Positions 1-8,596 of a DNA stretch of 64,000 nt are shown here, in pieces. The stretch's first letter is position 1. Every line of letters starts with the position of its first letter. Below the pieces are notes generated by a model. That model had not been told where the DNA came from, searched no databases, and was given only the letters and a program-made list of their open reading frames with translations. The DNA is from Marinobacter zhejiangensis (GTDB taxonomy: Bacteria > Pseudomonadota > Gammaproteobacteria > Pseudomonadales > Oleiphilaceae). The DNA lies in the NCBI RefSeq assembly GCF_900114775.1, contig NZ_FOUE01000003.1:1-64000 (forward strand), read 5' to 3'. Made by a program: the position numbers and the translations under genes.

Positions 1-67
1 TGTAGTGGCTCAATGATTCCGGACACCAACGAAGGTGGTAAGATCGCCACCATAAACGAGGTGTCTG

Positions 68-1230
<1,163 letters not shown>

Positions 1231-1238
1231 CCACTACA

Positions 1239-1978
1239 ATCGGCCAGACACCTCCCGGGATGAACCGGTGATTGCAGCGCTTCAAAGTGCGACTGAACGC
1301 TATCCCGCCTACGGCTTCAGCAAACTGTTCAAAGTGCTGCGACGCTGGGGTCATAGGTGGAATCACAAGCGGGTACACCGGCTGTACTGTGCACTCAACC
1401 TGAATAAACGACGACGGGGGAAGAGACGGCTCCCGACACGAAACCCGGAGCCATTGAGCGTGCCAGCCACCGTTAATCGATGCTGGTCCATGGATTTCAT
1501 GAGCGACAGCCTGTTCTGTGGTCGCCGGTTCCGGACGTTTAACGTGGTGGACGACTTTAACCGGGAGGTACTGGCTATCGAGGTTGACCTGAACCTGCCA
1601 GCACCGAGGGTCATACGGGTTCTGGAACGCATCATCGCTTGGCGAGGTTACCCGGCCAAACTACGCATGGATAACGGTCCTGAATTCATCTCGATCGCCT
1701 TGGCAGAGTGGGCTGAGCAACACGGTATCGAGCTGGAGTTTATCAAGCCGGGCACACCCACTCAGAATTCGTATGTTGAGCGCTTCAATCGGACTTATCG
1801 GGACGAGATCCTGAACATGTATGTCTTCCGGAACCTAACCGAAGTCCGAGAACTGACCGAATCCTGGATGACGGAATACAACGATGAGCGTCCCCACGAT
1901 TCACTGGAAGACCTGACGCCATGGGAATACCTGGCAAAACACCAACGGGCGGAAAACTCTAATCAGCGGTGCAACTGA
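1239..1978 (+). pseudogene. 3' remnant of a second IS3-family orfB, interrupted by the 1-1238 element
   Basis: From the end of the first IS the sequence reads straight into another OrfB, starting at NRPDTSRDEPVIAALQ and running to a TGA at 1978. It keeps WSMDFMSD, LRMDNGPEF and NSYVERFNRTYR, so the D-D-E core is intact, and it resembles the IS407 group. The 5' part of this older element, including orfA, must lie to the left of the window. An ATG inside the younger IS makes the frame look complete, but that is a junction artefact. The right terminus of the older element is probably near 1985-1995. Confidence 0.85.
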
Positions 1979-2002
1979 AACAGGGATGTTTACAAGAAGC
2001 CA

Positions 2003-2152
2003 ATGCCCCGTCAGGATCATATTGTTCAACGTGGCCATAATCGTCAGCCGGTGTTTGTTGAGGGTCGCGACTACGAATACTACCTGTCGAATCTCAAGGA
2101 ATGGAAAACGACGCTTGGTTTGGCGGTGTACACGAAAAAAGGGACAGATTGA
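2003..2152 (+). pseudogene. Truncated REP-associated tyrosine transposase (RAYT), N-terminal fragment
   Basis: A 49-codon frame starts MPRQDHIVQRGHNRQPVF and continues through YYLSNLKEW. This is the typical N-terminus of Y1/IS200-like RAYT proteins (MPR...QRGNNRQPVF...DYxxYL). The fragment ends before the HxH metal motif and catalytic tyrosine, so it cannot be functional. Its 3' end runs into a palindromic sequence (2141-2196) of a type repeated in several gaps of this window. It was probably truncated by sequence rearrangement next to the IS elements. Confidence 0.75.
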
Positions 2153-2196
2153 TTTTCCGAGGGGGTGGTTGAAAGGCCAGAAAATAGATCTGCCCC
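2141..2196. repeat. REP-like imperfect palindrome, copy 1
   Basis: The arm GGGACAGATTGATTTT (2141-2156) pairs with AAAATAGATCTGCCCC (2181-2196): 13 of 16 positions match when one arm is reverse-complemented. Arms of the same type occur at 33364, 34103, 35936 and 40981. It lies directly on the broken end of the RAYT fragment, the position where REP sequences are normally found beside their transposase. Confidence 0.6.
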
Positions 2197-2287
2197 GGTT
2201 TCCTAAAGGTCCGATACCGGTCCCAGTCAGCCTTAAAGACCAGTGGAACGCCCGTGGCGACGCGCTGTTTAAAGAATAGGGAATACC

Positions 2288-2707
2288 ATGCCAACCGAAG
2301 AAAATCGACCACCCCGGATGGGGGATGGCCGCGTGTTTTTTACGTTTCTCCTGAAACACTACGGCCGTCAGGAAAGCCATGACGAGACCGCCCTGCGCGT
2401 GCTGGTCCTCGGCCGGGATAAGTACGGGGCCGAGCGGGAAACGCTCAAAGGTAAGCATCTGCGCAGCTGGGATGAGGGGACCCGGATCGTCCCGAAGTGG
2501 GCCTACAGCGCCGCGCTCGAGCTCTGTCTCCAGGCCGGCTTTAAACCCGCCGATGAGGACCAGGCGATCGCCTGCTGGAAAAGCTGGCGATTAATTCAAG
2601 GGGCGCTGCTACCCACCGATCAACAGCTGTTAGCCTTCAGCCAGGCGGTGTCCCTGACCTCAGAGCAGGTGAGGGCCGTCCAATCGTACGCGGACGAAGA
2701 AAAATGA
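2288..2707 (+). CDS. Hypothetical protein
   Basis: The 139-residue soluble protein is not recognised. It is rich in charged residues, has no signal peptide or membrane segment, and contains the sequence LGRDKYGAERETLKGKHLRSW near the middle. The start ATG follows an AGGG purine run. GC content is like the neighbouring chromosome. It stands alone between the transposase remnants and an inverted-repeat-bounded ORF, so it is likely island cargo. No function can be assigned. Confidence 0.6.
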   Translation: MPTEENRPPRMGDGRVFFTFLLKHYGRQESHDETALRVLVLGRDKYGAERETLKGKHLRSWDEGTRIVPKWAYSAALELCLQAGFKPADEDQAIACWKSWRLIQGALLPTDQQLLAFSQAVSLTSEQVRAVQSYADEEK

Positions 2708-2732
2708 AAAACAGCTAATGGGGTCATGCTTC

Positions 2733-2755
2733 GGGGTCAGGTCTTGCCTTTTGCC
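2733..2755 (+). repeat. 23-bp repeat, left member of an inverted pair
   Basis: This segment begins GGGGTCAGGTCTTGCC and matches the reverse complement of 3543-3565 at 22 of 23 positions. A third copy in the same orientation lies at 8275-8297 with two differences. The two local copies point toward each other around the ORF at 2847-3488. Confidence 0.8.
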
Positions 2756-2846
2756 CCATTGCCACCTGTGGTGGAGCTTGGCAATCTAGCCAACTCATTC
2801 GTAGCGGTTAAGGCGGCAAGGAATGGCGAGCCGATAGAAACACTTC

Positions 2847-3488
2847 CTATCGCTTGTCGTCCATCCTTTTAAGATGGCTCTCATGAGCCTCTTTTACTTT
2901 TTCTGTGGGGTTAACGATATATTGGTATATCTGTTTTTTTAACAGGAATAGATCAACTAATTTCAGTTCCTCACCTTCCATCCAGTCGTTGTATTCCGCC
3001 TCAGACGCACTAACCAAATCAACCAGTTCTGCTTCGGTCATATCCAGGAGCTGCCCAACTAATGCGATAGTGGAGCTTACGGCATGTTCTTTACAGGAAA
3101 GGGTAATCTCAGATGTTACTGCTTCAAACTGGTGATCCTGTTCAATGTCACTTATCGAGTGCTTGCGGCTGTACACCAAAAAATCTTTGGCCCTTTTTTG
3201 AGATTCCAAAAATAAACCGTATTCCCTGTGCTTGATTCGCTCAAATTCAGCCAACACACGTCTAACCTTGCTGTTCCAATCAGCAGGAGGCTCCAATTCT
3301 GCTAGTTTTTTCTCCAGTTGTTCGTGGATCAATTTCTGTGCGGACGCTTCGTCGCCAACATTCCCAAACTCTCGGACTCTGAAAACAGGCTCACCGGTAT
3401 CATTTCTGAGGATTGTTCCACTCTGCTGAAAGTTGTTTCCAGAACGGCGCGGTTTGGAAATGACGGTTTGATAGTAGTCTTGCTGCAT
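2847..3488 (-). CDS. Hypothetical protein in an inverted-repeat-bounded, AT-rich segment
   Basis: A 213-residue acidic, probably helical protein with no recognised domain, signal peptide or membrane span. The C-terminal half is rich in Glu, Asp and Leu (MTEAELVDLVSASEAEYNDW). The segment is visibly richer in A+T than flanking genes, suggesting transfer. It lies between two 23-bp inverted repeats (2733-2755 and 3543-3565) and opposes the direction of its left neighbour. It could be a small passenger gene or part of a toxin-antitoxin or defence cassette, but nothing in the sequence supports a specific role. Confidence 0.6.
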   Translation of the reverse strand: MQQDYYQTVISKPRRSGNNFQQSGTILRNDTGEPVFRVREFGNVGDEASAQKLIHEQLEKKLAELEPPADWNSKVRRVLAEFERIKHREYGLFLESQKRAKDFLVYSRKHSISDIEQDHQFEAVTSEITLSCKEHAVSSTIALVGQLLDMTEAELVDLVSASEAEYNDWMEGEELKLVDLFLLKKQIYQYIVNPTEKVKEAHESHLKRMDDKR

Positions 3489-3542
3489 ATGGGTTTTAGG
3501 GGATTTTTACGCTAACAGTCTTGGCAGATTGGCGTGCGGGTA

Positions 3543-3565
3543 GGCAAAAGGCAATACCTGACCCC
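3543..3565 (-). repeat. 23-bp repeat, right member of an inverted pair
   Basis: The + strand reads GGCAAAAGGCAATACC onward to CTGACCCC. Reverse-complemented, it differs at one base from 2733-2755. No obvious short direct repeat flanks the pair, so a simple transposon with target duplication is not shown. Confidence 0.8.
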
Positions 3566-3657
3566 AGAGCCTGCGGGTGGCTCCTGTCGGGGCCAGCAAA
3601 AAACAGGACTGGTTTGAACCCCCACCGGATGTGGCGGTGTACGACAAACAGCCCTGA
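3562..3657 (+). pseudogene. Possible C-terminal gene fragment
   Basis: Directly beyond the right repeat an open frame ends with KKQDWFEPPPDVAVYDKQP and a TGA at 3655-3657. The Pro-rich ending looks like genuine protein tail sequence rather than random DNA, and there is no start codon with a ribosome site before it. It may be the cut-off end of a gene disrupted by the repeat-bounded segment. The parent family is not recognised. Confidence 0.25.
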
Positions 3658-3665
3658 TCGGATCG

Positions 3666-4880
3666 TCAGTCGTAATAACGCGTCAGCGTAACTTCCTGCC
3701 AGCGGCTGTTATTGCCGGCCAGTGCCCCGGCCGGCAGGCTGATTAATAATCCGCCTTGGCTGAGATGCAGTACATGCAGCAGTGGCTGGTGGCCCGTGGG
3801 TAATAACTCGCTGATACGCTCATCCGGCTGGGGTAACAACCCCAAGGAGCCTGTATAGAATTCCTGGCTTAATTCGTCGCGGCTGGCGCGTAACTCTGCC
3901 GGCAGGCTTGCCAGCGCCTCGCTGTGATCGACCTGGTTATCCAGTTGCGGGCGCGCTTGCCAGTCAATGGCCGCTGCCGACTGCACCGGCTCACCGTCAC
4001 AGCGGTATTCGTAGCTGGTTAACCGGTGTTGTGGCCGTGGGCTCCAGCCGTGTGCCGCTGATGGCAGTTGTGACCAATAAAAGGCACGAAGTGGCTGGCG
4101 GAAGAAGCGCCATGTGTCGTAGTCATCCTGGTGCTGCATTTGCTGATCATCCAGCGCTTGCTGTATTTGCAGTTCGTCTTGCGGGGTCAGATACAGCTGT
4201 AATAAGCCGGTACCGGGTAATAGATGGTTGCCACTGAGCTCTTCGAAATAAATCTGAGTTAACAGCTGCAATTGTGGGTGTTGTTGCAATACCCGGGCAA
4301 CATCCTGGCCGTCGTCGGTGTGGGTTTGTGGCACATTAACCATGCCGCGCCAGTGGCTTTGCCAGGGATAACTTTGTTTGGTGAAACAACAACGAAAGCC
4401 GGTGGGTAAGTTCTGATAACAGGACTTCAGGGCTTCAATACGACGTTGCGATAATAACGCCTGATCGATTTTCCGCTGGTAATCGCGGCCGTCGGCAACG
4501 CCGTCTTCAGTGCCGCTAGGTTTTTCAGTATCGCAAAGTTGTTCAGTGGCGCTTATGACCGCCAGGTACGGTGCCGCCTGATAACATTTCTGTAATATCT
4601 GGGCAGCACTGTCGCCGTCTTTTGGGTAATGCTCGAGCATTTTCAGCTGCATATCGTGCAGCCGCAGCGGATCGGCCTGGCATTGCAATAACCACTGGGT
4701 TGCCAGCGTACTGGGGCTGGGTTTGGCAAACAGTAGTTGCAACGCAGTGCGGCCGGCGGAGTCTTCACAATCGACGGATACGCCCTGTTGCAGCAGCTGG
4801 CTGAGGGTGTCCTGCTGGTCGATAAAGTCCTGGTCGGTTTTGATTTTTTTCAGTATCTGAAACCACTGGCTGCTGCTCAT
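3666..4880 (-). CDS. Ankyrin-like / DUF1963 (YwqG-like) protein
   Basis: The protein has 404 residues. An ankyrin-like motif lies near residues 32-50 (GVSVDCEDSAGRTALQLLFA). The C-terminal two thirds resemble the DUF1963/YwqG fold: QIYFEELSGNHLLPGTGLLQLYL near 210-235, a Trp/Tyr-rich middle, and a LLHVLHL...GGLLISLPAGALA ending. YwqG proteins are cytosolic proteins of unknown function, often found beside polymorphic toxins. Gln content is high. It faces the C-terminal fragment at 3562-3657. The family call is from motif resemblance only. Confidence 0.5.
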   Translation of the reverse strand: MSSSQWFQILKKIKTDQDFIDQQDTLSQLLQQGVSVDCEDSAGRTALQLLFAKPSPSTLATQWLLQCQADPLRLHDMQLKMLEHYPKDGDSAAQILQKCYQAAPYLAVISATEQLCDTEKPSGTEDGVADGRDYQRKIDQALLSQRRIEALKSCYQNLPTGFRCCFTKQSYPWQSHWRGMVNVPQTHTDDGQDVARVLQQHPQLQLLTQIYFEELSGNHLLPGTGLLQLYLTPQDELQIQQALDDQQMQHQDDYDTWRFFRQPLRAFYWSQLPSAAHGWSPRPQHRLTSYEYRCDGEPVQSAAAIDWQARPQLDNQVDHSEALASLPAELRASRDELSQEFYTGSLGLLPQPDERISELLPTGHQPLLHVLHLSQGGLLISLPAGALAGNNSRWQEVTLTRYYD

Positions 4881-5202
4881 TGTGTGACTGCTCTGTTGAT
4901 TTATCTGATTATCTTTTAAGTCGTTACGGGTGCTTACCCCGGGCTCCCTGGTCCCGGATACTGGCTGAATCGGAGGCAGAGTGCGAGCGTCTTGTTCACG
5001 TCCAGTTCATAAGAAATGCGCATTCTTTACATTCTGTAACATGCTGAAATGTAAACAAAAGGTAAGGGTGGTATTGCGTGTGTTTCTGATATTCTCGAAG
5101 AGTGCATAAGCCTGACAAGTGCCTGATGGGACGATCGAGACAATGGTTTCCTTCCCGTCATACCGGGCAGGTCAGACCACCTGAATAAGGGGATAGACAT
5201 CT
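4881..5202. other. Intergenic region without a recognised gene
   Basis: This 322-base gap separates two divergent genes and must hold both promoters. A purine-rich stretch precedes the 5203 start. No tRNA, small ORF with a ribosome site, or strong hairpin was recognised. Confidence 0.5.
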
Positions 5203-5541
5203 ATGAATATGAAATCACTGCTCGTTTTTTTGTCTCTGAGTGCCACCTCATTGGGCGCCGTTGCGGGTGACACAGCCGATGCCGCGCTGGGTGGCGGTCT
5301 TGGTGGAGCGATTGGGGCGGCCATTGGCAACGAGGTAGGTGGCAGAGAGGGTGCTATCCTCGGCGGTGCTGTCGGTGCGGCAACGGGAACAGCCATTACC
5401 ACCAACGATCATAGAGATTACGATCGCGACTATGATCGTGACCATGACCGCCGTCATTATGACTACGACGATCGCCGGTCTAACCGTAATTCTGGTGGCC
5501 ATTTCTGCCCACCGGGCCAGGCGAGAAAGGGCAACTGCTGA
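5203..5541 (+). CDS. Secreted glycine-zipper protein with His/Asp/Arg-rich tail
   Basis: A 112-residue protein with a signal peptide (MNMKSLLVFLSLSATSLGAVAG, cleavage near residue 22). A glycine-zipper domain follows (GGGLGGAIGAAIGNEVGG then GGAVGAATGTAI), of the type found in outer-membrane or periplasmic YMGG-like proteins. The tail is low-complexity with repeated DYDRD/DHDRR units and ends in a short segment with two Cys. Such proteins insert in or associate with membranes and are often stress-induced. A clear terminator follows at 5577-5610. Confidence 0.8.
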   Translation: MNMKSLLVFLSLSATSLGAVAGDTADAALGGGLGGAIGAAIGNEVGGREGAILGGAVGAATGTAITTNDHRDYDRDYDRDHDRRHYDYDDRRSNRNSGGHFCPPGQARKGNC

Positions 5542-5576
5542 GCCGCGACGCGCCTGCACTTTGACCTGAATGCTTC

Positions 5577-5610
5577 AAAAAGCCTTCCTCCAACGGGAAG
5601 GCTTTTTTTT
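5577..5610 (+). terminator. Rho-independent terminator
   Basis: The stem AAAAAGCCTTCC/GGAAGGCTTTTT with a seven-base loop is followed by a T run to 5610. It follows the glycine-zipper gene and, because of the A run on the left, could also serve the convergent LysE gene. Confidence 0.9.
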
Positions 5611-5633
5611 CGGCCTGACCCCGGAGGCAGGCA

Positions 5634-6254
5634 TTACCTGCCGTTTACGATACCTGCCACCAGTCGTCCAGCCAACGCAATCAGAACCGCACCGAACACA
5701 CGCTCGAACCAGACCGCACGCTGCCGCAGCACATCCAGCCATTTCGGGTTGGAAAACAGCCAGGCCACAATCAGGTACCAGCCCGTGTCGATAACCAGTG
5801 CGGTGGCGGCATAGCCGAACTTGGCCAACAGGCTGGTATCTGTGCCGACCACCTGGCTGAACAGGGCCAGGAAGAACACCGCAACTTTGGGATTGAAGAA
5901 CGCAATCAGGAAGCCATCCCGGGCGGCGCTTCTTGTGGTGGGGATGTCTGGCAGTTCGTTGTTGGCGGTGGGTTTTGCCGTCAGCCCCTTGAACCCGAGC
6001 CATGCCAGGTAAAGGGCACCTCCCCACTGAAGGGCGGTAAACGCTGTCGGTGATGTGGTGATGATGGCGGCCAGGCCAAGAATGCTGAGGAATGCATAGA
6101 TCCCGATACCGAGTCCATGGAACAGTGCGGCAACCACTCCGTGGCGACGGCCACCGCTCAGGGTCTGCTTGAGTACCAGTGCCAGCGAGGGCCCCGGAGA
6201 CATGGCGCCCAGAGCACAGATGGTTACGACGGTCAGCCAGGTGGCGAAGGTCAT
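5634..6254 (-). CDS. LysE/RhtB-family amino acid exporter
   Basis: An inner-membrane exporter of about 206 residues with six predicted hydrophobic segments. The family signature GAMSPGPSLALVLKQTLSGGRRHG lies close to the N-terminus, and FFNPKVAVFFLALFSQ is in the middle. LysE/RhtB proteins export amino acids or derivatives using the proton motive force; the substrate cannot be read from sequence. The ATG at 6254 (MTFATW) is preferred over an upstream TTG because AAAGGA lies 11 bases before it and the TTG overlaps that site. Confidence 0.85.
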   Translation of the reverse strand: MTFATWLTVVTICALGAMSPGPSLALVLKQTLSGGRRHGVVAALFHGLGIGIYAFLSILGLAAIITTSPTAFTALQWGGALYLAWLGFKGLTAKPTANNELPDIPTTRSAARDGFLIAFFNPKVAVFFLALFSQVVGTDTSLLAKFGYAATALVIDTGWYLIVAWLFSNPKWLDVLRQRAVWFERVFGAVLIALAGRLVAGIVNGR

Positions 6255-6277
6255 CGCGGTACAGGTCCTTTGCAAGT

Positions 6278-6309
6278 GAAACAGGCTGCCAAGTTTAGCA
6301 GCCTGTTTC
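6278..6309 (-). terminator. Hairpin terminator for the 6321-6674 gene
   Basis: A perfect 12-bp stem (GAAACAGGCTGC with its complement, eight-base loop) sits 12 bases after the stop of the small secreted protein gene. The U-tract is weak on both strands. Confidence 0.65.
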
Positions 6310-6320
6310 GCCTGGGAAAC

Positions 6321-6674
6321 CTATTGTTCCGAAGCTTCCTCACGCTGATCGAGATGGTCCAACGTTACAACCAGGGGGCCCTGGGTAACGTCAAAGTCGT
6401 AAAAGGTGTAAGTATCTCCATCCTCGTCCTCCATCCGAATTTCATAAAGCGGACTTCGGGTACGGGCGCTGTACAGGGAGAGGGTCACCGTTTCACCATC
6501 CTCAAGAATGTCATCACCCAACCGGTCTTCACACCAACATTGCTGGTGGATATGAGAGATGTACAAATAATAAATGTCATAACCCGTGTTGTTCACAACA
6601 TCCAGCTTCCACGTATCCTGGGCGAACGCCAGCTGTGGAAGCAGGATAAACGCCAAAATCATCTTGGCGATCAT
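6321..6674 (-). CDS. Small secreted protein of unknown function
   Basis: A 117-residue protein with a signal peptide (MIAKMILAFILLPQLAFA, cleavage after residue 18). The mature part begins with VVNNTGYDIYYLYISH, a motif shared by a widespread set of short secreted beta-rich proteins of unknown role. It is strongly acidic toward the C-terminus and has two Cys close together (QQCWCED). It forms its own transcription unit with a hairpin downstream. Confidence 0.7.
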   Translation of the reverse strand: MIAKMILAFILLPQLAFAQDTWKLDVVNNTGYDIYYLYISHIHQQCWCEDRLGDDILEDGETVTLSLYSARTRSPLYEIRMEDEDGDTYTFYDFDVTQGPLVVTLDHLDQREEASEQ

Positions 6675-6859
6675 GGAATAACCTCGTTATATACAGGTGC
6701 ATGCAATTATAGAGGGCAGTTAACTAAAGAACGAAACGGGCCAGGTCGATTTTAGATTGAGCCATACCACGGAAAACGATTCCCGCTTCCACCGCCAGGT
6801 GCTGGCTGGCGGAAGTACTTGTCGGAAGGGGGAATCGAGAGCACGGCGGTGACTGACCC

Positions 6860-8122
6860 TTACCAATCGTTCGGAACTCGCCCCTCGCGGATTCGCTGGG
6901 GGTGGTCCCCGACATCAATTCGGGCGACTTCGGTGGCGGTGTTATAGGAAATCACTGACATCTGGTCCGTGCCACTCCACGAGATATAGCAGTGTTTGCC
7001 GGACGCATCGGACGTCACCCAATAAGGCTTCTCGCCCAGGCCTTCCAATAGCTGATAGCTGAAGGTGTCGCGATCAACGATGGCAACGTAGTCACTCATG
7101 GTTCCCGCCACGCAGAGGGTATCCCCGGCACCGTTCATCGCAATGCCATGGTGAGCCGAGTCGTTCACGTACAGTTCCTCGGGCAGGTCCGGCACCAGGT
7201 TGGGGAGGCGCGCCACCCGGGTGATTTCACCAACCTCCATGTCATACTCAACAAAGCCGTGCAGGAATGACAGCTGGAAATAGAAGAAACGCTCGTCTGG
7301 TGTATGCGCCATGGGCCGGATGGCGGGACTCAGATCATCATAACCCGCCGCGCTCAGTTTCTCGGCAAAGTCGAACTTTTCCAGAATCTCCAGGGAATCT
7401 GCATCGACAATCTGGAACACCCGCTCACCCTTGGTGAAATCCATCAGGTCGTTGTCAAAAGGCGTAAAAACGTGTCCGATGCTGGCGTGGTAGATTTTTG
7501 AGCCATCTTTCGAGTAGACGTTTTCGTGGGGGGAGTTACCGGTCGGGAATGTCCCCAGCTCCTGGCCGGTTTCAACATCCAGGATATGCACCACATTACC
7601 CGTGGAAGCGGACACAGCCACCTGCTGGCCGTCAGGCGAAATGGCCATGTGATCCGAGCGATAGCCTTCCACTTCGAAGCGCCAGGCAATATTACCGGTT
7701 GCCGTTTCAATGGCGACCACGTCCGCAAAACTGGGCCTTGAGACAATGAGCAGGCGTCCGTCCAGGCTGCTGTACATGTCGTCCACGTACTGGTCGTGAC
7801 CTTCGCCGATCAGGTAGCGAATACCCTCAAAAAATGCCAGTCTGACCGGATTAAGATAGATTTCGGTCAGGCGCCGCCGTTTGTCCGGTATGCCGTTGAT
7901 CCGCCCCAGCCGGTCATAGGTTGAAGCGTCCACAACATCAATCATGCCTTCCCAGTTATTGCCAACGAAGATCACATCCCGGGTTTGCCCGGGGCTGGCA
8001 TCACTGTTCCCGCCGGTACCAAACCAGCCGGCCGTCGCCGATGCTCCCAAAGCCATCAATGCAGACCCTGCGACCAGGGCGGTCATCTGCTTTCTGAGGT
8101 TATTGCCATTCGACGCTGTCAT
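6860..8122 (-). CDS. YVTN-type beta-propeller protein, probably exported
   Basis: A 420-residue protein with a charged N-terminus and hydrophobic stretch (MTALVAGSALMALGASATA) that is probably a signal peptide. Repeated blade-like units follow, such as DVIFVGNNWEGMIDVVDAST, MAISPDGQQVAVSASTGNVVHILDVETG and VAIVDRDTFSYQL. This is the YVTN/WD40-like seven-blade pattern seen in surface and periplasmic proteins. Its mRNA leader holds three 8-bp tandem repeats touching the ribosome site AAAGGAG. It is divergent from a TPR protein gene. Ligand and role are unknown. Confidence 0.75.
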   Translation of the reverse strand: MTASNGNNLRKQMTALVAGSALMALGASATAGWFGTGGNSDASPGQTRDVIFVGNNWEGMIDVVDASTYDRLGRINGIPDKRRRLTEIYLNPVRLAFFEGIRYLIGEGHDQYVDDMYSSLDGRLLIVSRPSFADVVAIETATGNIAWRFEVEGYRSDHMAISPDGQQVAVSASTGNVVHILDVETGQELGTFPTGNSPHENVYSKDGSKIYHASIGHVFTPFDNDLMDFTKGERVFQIVDADSLEILEKFDFAEKLSAAGYDDLSPAIRPMAHTPDERFFYFQLSFLHGFVEYDMEVGEITRVARLPNLVPDLPEELYVNDSAHHGIAMNGAGDTLCVAGTMSDYVAIVDRDTFSYQLLEGLGEKPYWVTSDASGKHCYISWSGTDQMSVISYNTATEVARIDVGDHPQRIREGRVPNDW

Positions 8123-8132
8123 TACTCACTCC

Positions 8133-8156
8133 TTTATTGTTTTATTGTTTTATTGT
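8133..8156 (-). repeat. Three perfect copies of an 8-bp repeat in the 5' leader
   Basis: The + strand reads TTTATTGT three times in succession. On the coding strand of the propeller gene this is ACAATAAA three times, running directly into GGAG and the ATG at 8122. A tandem repeat so close to the ribosome site could change copy number by slippage. Confidence 0.9.
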
Positions 8157-8596
8157 TCGGAATGGCAACTATTGCACTTGGGCCGTGCACGGTCGTTGAC
8201 ATGACTGCCCACTACCCCGTCAGTTCAGTCAATCCGGGTGTTAAACATGTCCAGATACTCTCCCGGAATATCACGGGGTCGGGTCTTGCCTTTTACCACC
8301 TCGGGGTGACGAGGTAATAAAACCCAATCTGCTTCCTGTAAATAGACTATTGTGAAGTAAAGGAACGTGGGACGTTGGTATAAGGAGAATGCCGGAATCA
8401 GTCGGGAGGGGCGGTTTTGCGCCGCGATAGGTATCCCGGTTTCCGTTAATCGACATCCTGGCCAACCAGGGCAAACCGGGCAGGCCAGGCTGATAAGCTG
8501 TGCATGCAAGGCCAGTTACTGGCAGTGTGTATTCAGTCCCTGACCGGTGTATGGCATGCCGGCTCCGCCCGTAAAAGGGTCTATTGGAGTCCTGTC
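8157..8596. other. Divergent intergenic region
   Basis: This gap of about 440 bases lies between the propeller gene leader and the start of the TPR gene. It holds a third copy of the GGGGTC...GCCTTTT repeat at 8275-8297 and an uninterrupted open frame from 8504 that is only an upstream extension of the TPR gene. Otherwise nothing specific is recognised. Confidence 0.5.
8275..8297 (+). repeat. Third copy of the 23-bp GGGGTC...GCCTTTT repeat
   Basis: It differs at two positions from 2733-2755 and has the same orientation. Being a solitary copy in an intergenic gap, it suggests that this is a dispersed short repeat and not only the ends of one element. Confidence 0.7.

Noticed and set aside
1986..2279. 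Open frame across the RAYT fragment
   Set aside because: It is in a different frame from the recognisable RAYT sequence and has no family resemblance.
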